From Xanthomonas arboricola (GTDB taxonomy: Bacteria > Pseudomonadota > Gammaproteobacteria > Xanthomonadales > Xanthomonadaceae): 64,000 nucleotides of DNA. Where the stretch lies: the NCBI RefSeq assembly GCF_002940665.1, contig NZ_MIGY01000001.1, positions 1,517,167 to 1,581,166 on the forward strand, written 5' to 3'. This document shows positions 36,049 through 44,532 of this stretch, piece by piece. Numbering within the stretch: the first letter of the stretch is position 1; every line of letters starts with the position of its first letter. The notes beneath the pieces are model-generated. The model saw nothing but the letters and a program-made list of their open reading frames with translations, was not told where the DNA came from and did not search any database. Position numbers and translations under genes: made by a program.

Positions 36049-38817
36049 ATGTCGTTGCACGACTACAACGCCAAGCGCCGCTTCGACCAGACCCCGGAAC
36101 CGGCCGGCGACGCGCCTGCGCGTGCCAGCAAGCAGCCGGTCTTCGTCGTGCAATTGCATCACGCCAGCTCGCGCCATTACGACTTCCGTCTGGAGGTCGA
36201 CGGCGTGCTCAAGAGTTGGGCGGTGCCAAAGGGCCCTTCGTTGCGCGTGGGCGAAAAGCGCCTGGCGGTGCAGGTGGAGGATCACCCGCTGTCGTATGCC
36301 AGCTTTGAGGGCGACATTCCGCAAGGCCATTACGGCGCCGGGCATGTAGATGTGTTCGACCACGGACACTGGCACTGCGAAGGCGATGCGCTGGCGGCGC
36401 TGGACGCGGGCAAGCTGGAATTCGAACTGCAGGGCACGCTGTTGCGCGGCGGCTTTGCATTGGTGCGCACGCAGATGCGCGGCGGCAAACCGCAGTGGCT
36501 GCTGTTCAAGCGCACCGATGCGTACGCGGCGGATCTGGATGCCGATGCGCTGGTGGTGCAGCAGGCGGCCGGCGTTGCGGCTGCGGCGGCGCCGGCAACG
36601 CGTGCCAAGACCAGCCGGGCGCGGCGCGCGCCGACGACAACGGCGAGCGCCGGGACGGCTGCGGCCAGCAAACGCGCACGCACAGGGCGTGCGGATTCCA
36701 GCCACTGGCGCACCCGCGCCCTGGCGCTGGACGGTGCGCGCGATGCGCCATGCCCAACCGAGCTACGCGCGCAACTGACCTTGCTGCGCGAGCAGGCGCC
36801 GGATGGCGAGCGCTGGTTGCACGAGATCAAGTGGGACGGCTATCGCCTGCTGGCCGATATGGTCGATGGCGAGGTGCAGCTGCGCTCGCGCAACGACCAG
36901 GCCTGGACGCAGCGCTTCCCGGCGGTGATGCGCGCAGTGCAGGCCTTGCCGGTGCGCGATGCGCGCCTGGATGGCGAGCTGGTGGTGCTGGATGCGCAAG
37001 GGCGCAGCGATTTCTCTGCGCTGCAACGCGCGCTCGATGGCAGCGTCACGCAGCCGCTGCGCTATATCGTGTTCGACCTGCTCGGCGTCGCCGGGGTGGA
37101 TCTGCGCGACACCCCGTTGCTGCAACGCAAGCAGTTGCTGCATGCGTTGCTGGGCGAGGTGCCGGGCACGCTGGCGTTTAGCGACCATGTGGTCGGCCAC
37201 GGCCCGGAGGTCTTCGCGGCCAGCGCCGGCACCGGCTGGGAAGGCATCGTCAGCAAGCTTGCCGATGCGCGGTATCGCGAAGGGCGCAGTGCCGATTGGG
37301 TCAAGACCAAGCACGAAGACAGCGACGAGTTCGTGGTGGTGGGCTACACCGATCCCAAGGGCGCGCGCAGCGGCTTCGGTGCCTTGCTGATGGCGCAACG
37401 CGACGGCAAGACGCTGCGCTATGTCGGGCGTGTGGGCACCGGCTTCGACGATGCCTTGCTGGGCAAGATCACCGCGCTGTTGCAGGCGCTGCATAGCGAC
37501 ACCGCCACGCTGGAGTTGCCGACGCACATCCCGGGGCGGCCACGCGATGTGCATTGGGTACGGCCGGTCTTGATCGCCGAGGTCGCCTTCCGCGGCTGGG
37601 CGAAGGAAGGCCTACTGCGGCAGGCCGCGTTCAAGCGTCTACGCGAGGACAAACCCATGAGCGAGTTGGGCGGTGACCGCGCCGCGCCAGGCAAGGCGCG
37701 TGCTGCAGGTAAAAGCAGTGCTGCGACAGCGACCGCCGCGCCTGCGCGCAGGGTGGCAACGAAGAAAACCTCGAGAACGACGGTCGAAGCGTCCACCAGG
37801 ACCGCCAGCAAACGCGTGCGGTCGACGGCATCGAAGACGACCGCGACCGCCAAGGCTGCGGCATCCACATCCACTGCGTCGAAGTCCACGGCATCGAGGT
37901 CCGCCGCGTCCAAGTCCATCGCATCCACATCCACATCTACGTCGACGGACGGCGTCGCCATCACCCATCCCGAGCGTGTGGTGTTTCCCGCAGCGGGCAT
38001 CAGCAAGGGCGATATAGCCGATTACTACCGGGCGGTGGCGCCGCTCGTACTGGCGGAGATCGCACACCGCCCGTTGTCGCTGCTGCGCTGCCCCGATGGC
38101 GCCGGTGGCGACTGCTTCTTCCAGAAGCACGAAGGCCGCCACCTGGGCACGCATATCAAGGCGATTGCGCTGCAGCAGAAGAGCGGCACCGAGGACTACA
38201 TCTACGTCGAAGATGCCGCCGGCCTGCTCGAACTGGTGCAGATGAATACGCTGGAGCTGCATCCCTGGGGCGCGCGGATCGACGATGCGGAGCATCCGGA
38301 TCGGCTGGTGTTCGACCTGGACCCCGGCGACGGGGTGTCCTGGGCCGACGTGGTGGCTGCCGCGCGCGACATCCGCGCAAAGCTGCGCAGCGCAGGCCTG
38401 GAGAGCGCGGTGCGGCTGTCCGGCGGCAAGGGCCTGCACGTGGTGGTGCCGATCGTGCCGGAAGCGGACTGGGAGCAGGCGCGCGATTTCTGCGAGGCCT
38501 TCGCCCAGGCGCTGGCCACGCACGCCCCGGACCGCTACGTGGCCACCATGAGCAAGGCCAAGCGCCACGGCGTGATCTTCGTCGACTGGCTGCGCAACGG
38601 GCGCGGCAACACCAGCGTGTGTTCGTGGTCGCTGCGTGCGCGCGAAAAGGCCACCGTCGCCGTCCCGCTGCGCTGGGAAGAACTCGGCAAGATCAGCGGC
38701 CCGGACGCCTTCCCGATGGACAAAGCGCTGGAACGCGCCAAGCGTCAGCGCGCAGATCCATGGGCGTCGGTGCTGGCGTTGCGGCAATACTTGCCCACCG
38801 GCGGCGACAACCACTAA
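36049..38817 (+). CDS. ligD: Multifunctional DNA ligase D
   Basis: A 922-residue LigD in the order 3'-phosphoesterase - ATP-dependent ligase - polymerase/primase, the Pseudomonas layout. The phosphoesterase block HHASSRHYDFRLEVDGVLKSW is at about 36-65. The ligase motif I is EIKWDGYR with K261. The primase-polymerase catalytic Asp pair lies in FDLDPGDGVSW (D756/D758). Between ligase and polymerase, residues about 555-640 form a low-complexity Ala/Ser/Thr/Lys linker encoded by near-repeats of 12 bases (37858-37945). It repairs double-strand breaks with the upstream Ku. Confidence 0.97.
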   Translation: MSLHDYNAKRRFDQTPEPAGDAPARASKQPVFVVQLHHASSRHYDFRLEVDGVLKSWAVPKGPSLRVGEKRLAVQVEDHPLSYASFEGDIPQGHYGAGHVDVFDHGHWHCEGDALAALDAGKLEFELQGTLLRGGFALVRTQMRGGKPQWLLFKRTDAYAADLDADALVVQQAAGVAAAAAPATRAKTSRARRAPTTTASAGTAAASKRARTGRADSSHWRTRALALDGARDAPCPTELRAQLTLLREQAPDGERWLHEIKWDGYRLLADMVDGEVQLRSRNDQAWTQRFPAVMRAVQALPVRDARLDGELVVLDAQGRSDFSALQRALDGSVTQPLRYIVFDLLGVAGVDLRDTPLLQRKQLLHALLGEVPGTLAFSDHVVGHGPEVFAASAGTGWEGIVSKLADARYREGRSADWVKTKHEDSDEFVVVGYTDPKGARSGFGALLMAQRDGKTLRYVGRVGTGFDDALLGKITALLQALHSDTATLELPTHIPGRPRDVHWVRPVLIAEVAFRGWAKEGLLRQAAFKRLREDKPMSELGGDRAAPGKARAAGKSSAATATAAPARRVATKKTSRTTVEASTRTASKRVRSTASKTTATAKAAASTSTASKSTASRSAASKSIASTSTSTSTDGVAITHPERVVFPAAGISKGDIADYYRAVAPLVLAEIAHRPLSLLRCPDGAGGDCFFQKHEGRHLGTHIKAIALQQKSGTEDYIYVEDAAGLLELVQMNTLELHPWGARIDDAEHPDRLVFDLDPGDGVSWADVVAAARDIRAKLRSAGLESAVRLSGGKGLHVVVPIVPEADWEQARDFCEAFAQALATHAPDRYVATMSKAKRHGVIFVDWLRNGRGNTSVCSWSLRAREKATVAVPLRWEELGKISGPDAFPMDKALERAKRQRADPWASVLALRQYLPTGGDNH

Positions 38818-39000
38818 GAGCAGCCAACAAGGTGACTGCGCCGCCACCAGGCAGGCGCAGCCGATGCTTGGAATTGGCATGTATCCCGCGTGCGCCGATG
38901 CTTATCCACGCGGCCCGCACCCACCCGACGACTGCTCGCTTATGCGATCAGATACGCATCACGCACACAGCCTGACCATGCGCACCGACCATCCCGACAG

Positions 39001-39128
39001 GTCCTTGCCCGTTCACCGGCGCGGGACCTTACGCGGCATGGATGCCGCGTAAGAGCCTACACGGACGTACTTGCGGCGTGTCCCGCGCCGGTAGGCGGGC
39101 AAGGGCCCTGCAGCAAAACCGCAGATCA
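39001..39128. repeat. Nested-palindrome dispersed element, copy B
   Basis: The inverse-orientation copy of the element at 18752-18882. It shares the inner perfect palindrome CTTACGCGGCAT / ATGCCGCGTAAG and most flanking sequence. The outer arms here are less perfect (TTGCCCGTTCACCGG versus CCGGTAGGCGGGCAA). Confidence 0.85.
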
Positions 39129-39150
39129 TCCGCCCTGCTACCAACGCATC

Positions 39151-39180
39151 CGCATCCCGAATCCCGAATCCCGAATCCCC
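39151..39180 (-). repeat. Heptamer tract directly after lldD stop
   Basis: On the minus strand GGGGATTCGGGATTCGGGAT continues directly from the lldD stop codon. It is four near-perfect GGGATTC units and fits the pattern for a three-quartet G-quadruplex. Confidence 0.8.
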
Positions 39181-40341
39181 TCAAGGCGCCACCGCGTTCT
39201 CCCGCGTCACCCGGCTCAACGCACCGCTGCTGATCTCGGCAATCGAATGGGTACCGGTCAGGGTCATCGCCACGCGCATCTCGCGCTCGATCAGGGTCAG
39301 CAGATTCTCCACCCCGGCCTGGCCGCCGGCCGCCAGCGCGTAGACGAACGCACGCCCCAGCAGCACTGCATCGGCGCCCAGCGCCAGCATGCGCACCACG
39401 TCCAGGCCGCTGCGGATGCCCGAGTCGGCCAGGATCTTCAGCTGCCCCTTCACCGCATCGGCAATGGCCGGCAACGCGCGCGCGCTGGACAGCACGCCGT
39501 CGAGCTGGCGGCCGCCATGGTTGGATACCACGATGCCATCGGCGCCAAAGCGCACCGCATCGCGCGCATCGTCCGGGTCCAGGATGCCCTTGATCACCAT
39601 CGGCCCGGTCCAGAACTCGCGGATCCATTCCAGATCCTTCCAGGCGATGGAGGGGTCGAAGTTAGCCCCCAACCAGCCGATGTAATCCTGCAGGCCGGTC
39701 GGGCTGCCGCGGTAGGTGGAGATATTGCCCAGGTCGTGCGGGCGACCCAGCAGGCCCACGTCCCAGGCCCAGCGCGGATGCGTGACCGCCTGCAGCATGC
39801 GCCGCAGCGCTGCGTTGGGCCCGCTCATGCCCGAGTGCGCATCGCGGTAACGCGCGCCCGGCGTGGGCATGTCCACGGTGAACACTAGCGTGGTCACCCC
39901 GGCCGCCTTGGCGCGCTCCAGTGCGTTGCGCATGAAGCCGCGGTCCTTGAGCACGTACAGCTGGAACCACATCGGCCGCGCGATCGCCGGCGCCACTTCC
40001 TCGATCGGGCACACCGACACGGTGGACAACGTAAACGGGATCCCGCGCGCGGCCGCCGCGCGCGCGGCCTGCACTTCGCCACGGCGCGCGTACATGCCGG
40101 TCAGCCCGACCGGCGCCAACGCCACCGGCATCGCCAGCGTCTCGCCGAACAGCTCGGTGCCCAGGCTCAGGTCCGACATGTTGCGCAGCACCCGCTGGCG
40201 CAATGCGATATCGGCAAGATCCGAGACATTGCGCCGCAAGGTGTGCTCGGCGTACGCGCCGCCATCGATGTAGTGGAACAGGAACGGCGGCAGCCGCGCC
40301 TGCGCAGCGGCGCGGTAGTCGGAAGCGGCGGAAATGATCAT
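39181..40341 (-). CDS. lldD: FMN-dependent L-lactate dehydrogenase
   Basis: A 386-residue membrane-associated FMN L-lactate dehydrogenase, oxidising L-lactate to pyruvate and passing electrons to the quinone pool. The opening [28 protein letters not shown] is characteristic of LldD. The catalytic His is H275 in [11 protein letters not shown], and Arg is in the nearby YRDAHSGM block. The ATG at 40341 is chosen because it gives the family's usual length. It is probably a single-gene transcript. It is divergently oriented with respect to nothing nearby; the ICMT gene lies upstream on the same strand. Confidence 0.96.
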   Translation of the reverse strand: MIISAASDYRAAAQARLPPFLFHYIDGGAYAEHTLRRNVSDLADIALRQRVLRNMSDLSLGTELFGETLAMPVALAPVGLTGMYARRGEVQAARAAAARGIPFTLSTVSVCPIEEVAPAIARPMWFQLYVLKDRGFMRNALERAKAAGVTTLVFTVDMPTPGARYRDAHSGMSGPNAALRRMLQAVTHPRWAWDVGLLGRPHDLGNISTYRGSPTGLQDYIGWLGANFDPSIAWKDLEWIREFWTGPMVIKGILDPDDARDAVRFGADGIVVSNHGGRQLDGVLSSARALPAIADAVKGQLKILADSGIRSGLDVVRMLALGADAVLLGRAFVYALAAGGQAGVENLLTLIEREMRVAMTLTGTHSIAEISSGALSRVTRENAVAP

Positions 40342-40476
40342 CGAAGATGCACGGCAGCGGCGGGTAGCCGCTGAGTGTAAGACCATCGGTGTGGCCGGTG
40401 GACTGCTGCGCGATCTGCGGGACGCAAGCCCGGCGAGGCCCCGCGCGGCTGTGCTGCCCCGCTGCCTTCTCAACCC

Positions 40477-41043
40477 TCACCACACCAGCGGCAGCAAGCG
40501 CCGGCTCTGCGCTGCATAAGCCGGGTAGGCCAGCGGAAAGGCACGCTGCAATGCGGCCTCTTCGATACGGATGCGATGCAGGAAGACCCAGGTCACCGGC
40601 ACCACGATCGCCGCCACCGACAACCCATTGCCCATGCCCAGCGCCAGCCCGTAAAAGGCCATCAGCGCGCCGGTATAGGAGGGATGGCGCAGCCAGCGAT
40701 ATGGGCCGCTGCGCACCAGTTGGTGATCGGGCTGGATGGTCACATCCACCGTGAACCAACGTGCCAGCACCTGGATGGCCCACACGCGCAACGCCAGCCC
40801 GCTGCCGATCAAGGCGCAGCCGGCCCATTGCAGCGGCGCGCCCCAACCCTGTGGCCAGTGGGCCAGGCCGCTGTAGGCCAGTGCCACCGCAACGGCCACC
40901 GCCGCAGACAACACGCGCCACAGGTGTTGCAGGGTGCCTTGATCGTGCGCGCCACCGTCGCCGGCACGGCGGCGGCGACTGAGCAGCAGTTCGTAGCCGC
41001 CCCACAGCAGATTGAGCGCAAGAAACAGACTGGAAGCGGACAT
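40477..41043 (-). CDS. ICMT-type membrane methyltransferase
   Basis: A 188-residue integral membrane protein of the isoprenylcysteine carboxyl methyltransferase-like family. Membrane segments include SSLFLALNLLWGGYELLL, LSAAVAVAVALAYSGLA, APLQWAGCALIGSGLALRVW and LSVAAIVVPVTWVFLHRIR. The family motif LVRSGPYRWLRHPSYTG is intact. Bacterial members probably methylate small lipophilic substrates; the substrate here is unknown. The gene stands between lldD and the two-component pair. Confidence 0.85.
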   Translation of the reverse strand: MSASSLFLALNLLWGGYELLLSRRRRAGDGGAHDQGTLQHLWRVLSAAVAVAVALAYSGLAHWPQGWGAPLQWAGCALIGSGLALRVWAIQVLARWFTVDVTIQPDHQLVRSGPYRWLRHPSYTGALMAFYGLALGMGNGLSVAAIVVPVTWVFLHRIRIEEAALQRAFPLAYPAYAAQSRRLLPLVW

Positions 41044-41198
41044 GGCGTGACTCCGTGGCGATGGGTGGGCTGGTGATGCCAGTGTGCGGACGCGCCGCAG
41101 CGACGGCAGGGGCCGCAGGTCATCGATCGCACCTGCCGGAAGTCACTTTGTGCATGCGCACCATTGCCGAGTGGCCGCGCGGCCGTCAGCATCGCCGC

Positions 41199-42302
41199 AT
41201 GAATTCTTCCCTGCCTCATCTTCTGCATCCCCTGCGTCTGGCCGGTGCGTTCACCATTGCCGCGGTGGCGTTGTCGTTCGTGCCGGACGCATCACCCCAG
41301 GGCGCCTGGCGCTGGGGCGTGCTGGCCGGCTTCACCGCGTTGTTTCTGCTGCACACCGTGTTGCCGCCATTACATGCGTTGCGCACTGTCGCAACGCTGC
41401 TGCAAGCGGTCATGGCCTTGCTGATGGTCTGGATGGAGCCGCGTGCCGGCACCGCCCCGGTGCTGCTGGTCATGCTGGTGGCGCAGGCGGGCATGACCTG
41501 GCCGCCGGTGCGCGTGTTGTTGCTGGCGCTGGCATTGAACGCGGGCATGTATGCGCTGCTGGTGCAGGCCGGGTTCGAGCGTCCGTGGTTGATCGTCGGC
41601 ATCTACGCCGGTTTCCAGGCCTTCGCCGCGCTGACCGCCCATTACGCACGCAGCGCCGAGCGCGCGCGCGATGCCCTGGCCTACGTCAATGCCGATCTGC
41701 TGGCCACCCGCGCCCTGCTGGCCGATAGCGCGCGCGATGCCGAGCGCCTGCGCCTGGCGCGCGAGTTGCACGACGTGGCCGGGCATAAGCTCACCGCCAT
41801 GCGCATCAATCTGCGCTTGCTCGGCGCCTACCCGGCGCTGGCGCGGCGCGACGAGATCGCGGTGGTGGAGCAGCTGTCGGCCGAACTGCTGTCGGACATC
41901 CGCAACGTGGTGCAGTCGCTGCGCGACGATCAGGGCCTGGACCTGCAGACCGCCTTGCGCGCGCTGGCCGCACCGTTCCCGCGCCCGGCGCTGCGCCTGC
42001 AGATCGACCCGGACGTGCGCATCACCGATGCCCGCGTGGCCGAGCTGCTGTTGCGGCTGGTGCAGGAGGCGCTGACCAACGCGGTGCGGTATGCCGACGC
42101 CAACGAGGTTGCAGTGCACCTGCATCACGCCGGTAGGCAGCTGCACGTGGACATCTGCGACGATGGCCGCTGCGCCGAGCGTATCCGCGAAGGCAACGGC
42201 ATCACCGGCATGCGCGAACGCCTGGCTGCCCTGCACGGGCAGCTTGAACTTGGCCGCACACCCACTGGCGGCATGCATCTGATGGCGAGACTACCGACAT
42301 GA
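41199..42302 (+). CDS. DesK/NarX-type sensor histidine kinase
   Basis: A 367-residue membrane-bound kinase. About five or six N-terminal membrane segments cover the first 140 residues, with no separate periplasmic sensor domain. The HisKA_3 box is ARELHDVAGHKLTAM, with the phospho-His at H191. The N box is RLVQEALTNAVRYADANEV and the G box is GNGITGMRERLAALHGQL. The start ATG 41199 leads straight into the TM region. It overlaps the response regulator by four bases (ATGA), so the two are made together. The stimulus is unknown; DesK-like layout suggests membrane state. Confidence 0.93.
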   Translation: MNSSLPHLLHPLRLAGAFTIAAVALSFVPDASPQGAWRWGVLAGFTALFLLHTVLPPLHALRTVATLLQAVMALLMVWMEPRAGTAPVLLVMLVAQAGMTWPPVRVLLLALALNAGMYALLVQAGFERPWLIVGIYAGFQAFAALTAHYARSAERARDALAYVNADLLATRALLADSARDAERLRLARELHDVAGHKLTAMRINLRLLGAYPALARRDEIAVVEQLSAELLSDIRNVVQSLRDDQGLDLQTALRALAAPFPRPALRLQIDPDVRITDARVAELLLRLVQEALTNAVRYADANEVAVHLHHAGRQLHVDICDDGRCAERIREGNGITGMRERLAALHGQLELGRTPTGGMHLMARLPT

Positions 42303-42931
42303 GTTCACATCGCATTGCGCTGGCCGACGACCAGATCCTGGTCCGCGCCGGCCTGCGCGCGCTGTTGCAGCAGCAGGGCGTGGAAGTGGTCTGCGAGGCC
42401 GACGACGGCCAGGGCCTGCTGGACGCGCTCGCCAGCACCACGGTCGACGTGGTGCTCAGCGACATCCGCATGCCCGGCGTGGACGGCATCCAGGCGCTGC
42501 AGCAACTGCGTGCCCGCGGCGACCGCACCCCGGTGCTGTTGCTGACCACCTTCGACGACAGCGACCTGCTGCTGCGCGCCACCGAAGCCGGCGCGCAGGG
42601 CTTCCTGCTCAAGGACGCGGCCCCGGAGGACCTGCGCGAGGCAATCGAGCGGGTCGCCCACGGCGAGACCCTGCTGCAGCCGGTCAGCACCGACCCGGTG
42701 CGGGCGCGCTACCAGTTCCGCGACCAGCAGCCCCCGCGCGAGACCTTCAGCGAACGCGAGGTGGCGATCCTGCGCCTGCTCGCCGGCGGCTATTCCAACA
42801 AGGAGATCGCCCGCACCCTGTTCCTGGCCGAAGGCACGGTGAAGAACTACGTCTCCACCATCCTGGAAAAGCTCGGCACCCGCGACCGTACGCGCGCGGT
42901 GTTGAAGGCGATCACGTTGCGGGTGATTTGA
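42299..42931 (+). CDS. NarL/LuxR-family response regulator
   Basis: A 210-residue response regulator, partner of the preceding kinase. The receiver has the phospho-Asp D55 in VVLSDIRMPGVDG, Thr in LLLTTFDD and Lys in LLKDAAP. The C-terminal LuxR HTH is TFSEREVAILRLLAGGYSNK then EIARTLFLAEGTVKNYVSTI. DNA binding at promoters of unknown targets is expected. The stop codon is followed directly by a G-rich heptamer tract. Confidence 0.95.
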   Translation: MSSHRIALADDQILVRAGLRALLQQQGVEVVCEADDGQGLLDALASTTVDVVLSDIRMPGVDGIQALQQLRARGDRTPVLLLTTFDDSDLLLRATEAGAQGFLLKDAAPEDLREAIERVAHGETLLQPVSTDPVRARYQFRDQQPPRETFSEREVAILRLLAGGYSNKEIARTLFLAEGTVKNYVSTILEKLGTRDRTRAVLKAITLRVI

Positions 42932-42997
42932 GGGCGGGGATTGGGGAGTCGGGATTGGGGATTCGTAAGGGCGGGGAATCGGGAATCGGGAATCGCA
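42932..42997 (+). repeat. Heptamer tract after the response regulator
   Basis: Runs GGGCGGGGATTGGGGAGTCG and onward begin with the first base after the stop, followed by three perfect GGGAATC units. G-runs of 3-4 separated by loops of 3-4 satisfy the G-quadruplex pattern twice over. Confidence 0.85.
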
Positions 42998-43128
42998 GGA
43001 GCGTAAGTTGGCAGGTGGGATGCTTGATGCAAAAAGGTCCCTCTGCCTCAAAGCCTGCTCTTCTCCAAAGCAACTCTGGCCTTCATGCGGGCCGGGAGCA
43101 GAGATCTGTGCGTTGCCGCCACCATGCG

Positions 43129-43159
43129 CCACTGCCACTGCCACTGCCACTGCCAGTGC
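43129..43159. repeat. CCACTG hexamer tandem repeat in an intergenic region
   Basis: Four perfect CCACTG units plus a variant (CCAGTG) form a short microsatellite in the non-coding 42998-43373 stretch. Length variation here could alter the spacing of regulatory DNA. Nothing else is recognised in that stretch. Confidence 0.75.
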
Positions 43160-43373
43160 GATGCGCATGACGCACGCTGATCGTCGCCGACAACGCTGTT
43201 TCCGTCAGGTTCCATCTGGTTGTTTTTAAATGGAATTTCCCGGCTTCGGCTGGATCGGGCAACAACCGTAAGGTTGCCGTCAGGTCGCGTGGGCGGCCTG
43301 GCACCAAGGTCGTCCGGCGGCCACCGAGGTCGCTCGGGGACGCGCCGCGCTCCGGTCCGCTGCGGAGTCCGTC

Positions 43374-43832
43374 ATGCGCCTGGTCCGGTATCTGTTCGTG
43401 CTGATCGTCGTGCTGTCCACCAGCGCCTGGGCGGCGCCGACCCAGGCCGACTTGCCGATCGCCTGGGTCCAGGCCGCACTGCATACCCAGCCGCCAACCG
43501 AGCGCGACCTGCGTGTCGGCGTAGCGCCCTGCGACCTGACCGCGCAGGGCGCGGTGGCCCGAACCTGCGACAGCTTGTCCGCCCATACCGACCAGGGTGG
43601 TTGCAGCCCGGGCCCGGCCTGTCGGCCATGGGCAGGGCGCGGCGTTGGCAGCACCCATCGCATCGCCGCCGGCACGCCTGTGGTGTGGTCGACCCGCGGC
43701 CAGTTCAAGGTGGCTTTCAGCAACGGCTCCGAGCGCGATGACCGGCTGCACCCGGTGGCGCCGCACTGCACTGCCGGCCTGGTGGACGCGCCGGCCGGCA
43801 TCCAGCCGCGCGCGCGGGACTGCATGGGGTAG
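43374..43832 (+). CDS. Putative secreted hypothetical protein
   Basis: A 152-residue frame opening with a convincing signal peptide (MRLVRYLFVLIVVLSTSAWA, cleavage after WA). The mature part has several Cys (APCDLTAQG, RTCDSLS, GGCSPGPACRPW, PHCTAGL, RDCMG), suggesting a disulphide-rich small protein. Part of the mature text (AHTDQGGCSPGPACRPWAGRG) is low-complexity, so the exact end is uncertain, and an antisense frame also stays open. No family is recognised. Confidence 0.5.
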   Translation: MRLVRYLFVLIVVLSTSAWAAPTQADLPIAWVQAALHTQPPTERDLRVGVAPCDLTAQGAVARTCDSLSAHTDQGGCSPGPACRPWAGRGVGSTHRIAAGTPVVWSTRGQFKVAFSNGSERDDRLHPVAPHCTAGLVDAPAGIQPRARDCMG

Positions 43833-44127
43833 GAACGTCGCCAGGTGCCGTTGGCGAGACCGCGGCAGGCCTGCCTGCCGCTATCTACGGTGGGCCGGAG
43901 CACCTAGCAAGGTGCACGTCAGCCAGCTCGCAGCGAGATGCATCGTGACCACCAGGAGTGTCATCCGGTGGCAGCTGGTCCGGTGCGCAGGTCGACCGTA
44001 GGTGCCAACGGCAGTGGCTTGGCCATTGCTGGCCCAAGTCCCGCGCATGCGCACGCTGTGCCGCGTTAACACACCGCAGCAACACACCGCCTGGCGGCGA
44101 GCCGCCAGGCAGGTGTCGACGCAGGGC

Positions 44128-44532
44128 TTACGGCCGGGGTGGGGTTTCCTGCGGGTTGATCTGCGGATCGTTGCCGACCTGGGGGTCACAGCTGAACCAG
44201 GTTTTCTTGTCCTTCCGGCTTTCGTCCTCGACGATGATGGTCAGAAAGATCAGGGTCGGGACGCTATTGGCATTGGCGACATGCACGCTGCGGCCGTCGG
44301 GACTGATCGTGGGTTCTCCGATCTGTTTCAAGGCATCGGAACTCAGCAGACTCTTGATCTTGAAATGCCGGGGGACCACGTCTTCATCGAAGTGATAGAG
44401 CAGCGTCGATGCCTTGTCGTGCTTATCCACGATCAGCAGGTCCGGGGCGAAGCTGTAGAAATATTCGCCAGCGCCGGTGTTGCCGCCGAATCCCACCCGT
44501 GCCACCGTGAGTTTGATCTTGAAATCCGTCAT
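44128..44532 (-). CDS. Small partner of the STAND regulator
   Basis: A 134-residue soluble protein, [20 protein letters not shown] then EYFYSFAPDLLIVDKHDKAS. Beta-rich pattern and the end WFSCDPQVGNDPQINPQ. It may belong to the poorly described DP-EP family, which I recall only loosely. Its start overlaps the stop of the large wHTH-STAND gene by four bases (ATGA), so production is coupled to that protein. It could be a sensor, modulator or effector of it. It is less GC-rich than the neighbouring gene. Confidence 0.75.
   Translation of the reverse strand: MTDFKIKLTVARVGFGGNTGAGEYFYSFAPDLLIVDKHDKASTLLYHFDEDVVPRHFKIKSLLSSDALKQIGEPTISPDGRSVHVANANSVPTLIFLTIIVEDESRKDKKTWFSCDPQVGNDPQINPQETPPRP

Noticed and set aside
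42932..43000. Heptamer tracts as a CRISPR array
   Set aside because: Units are 7 bases, contiguous and degenerate, with no spacers and no cas genes.
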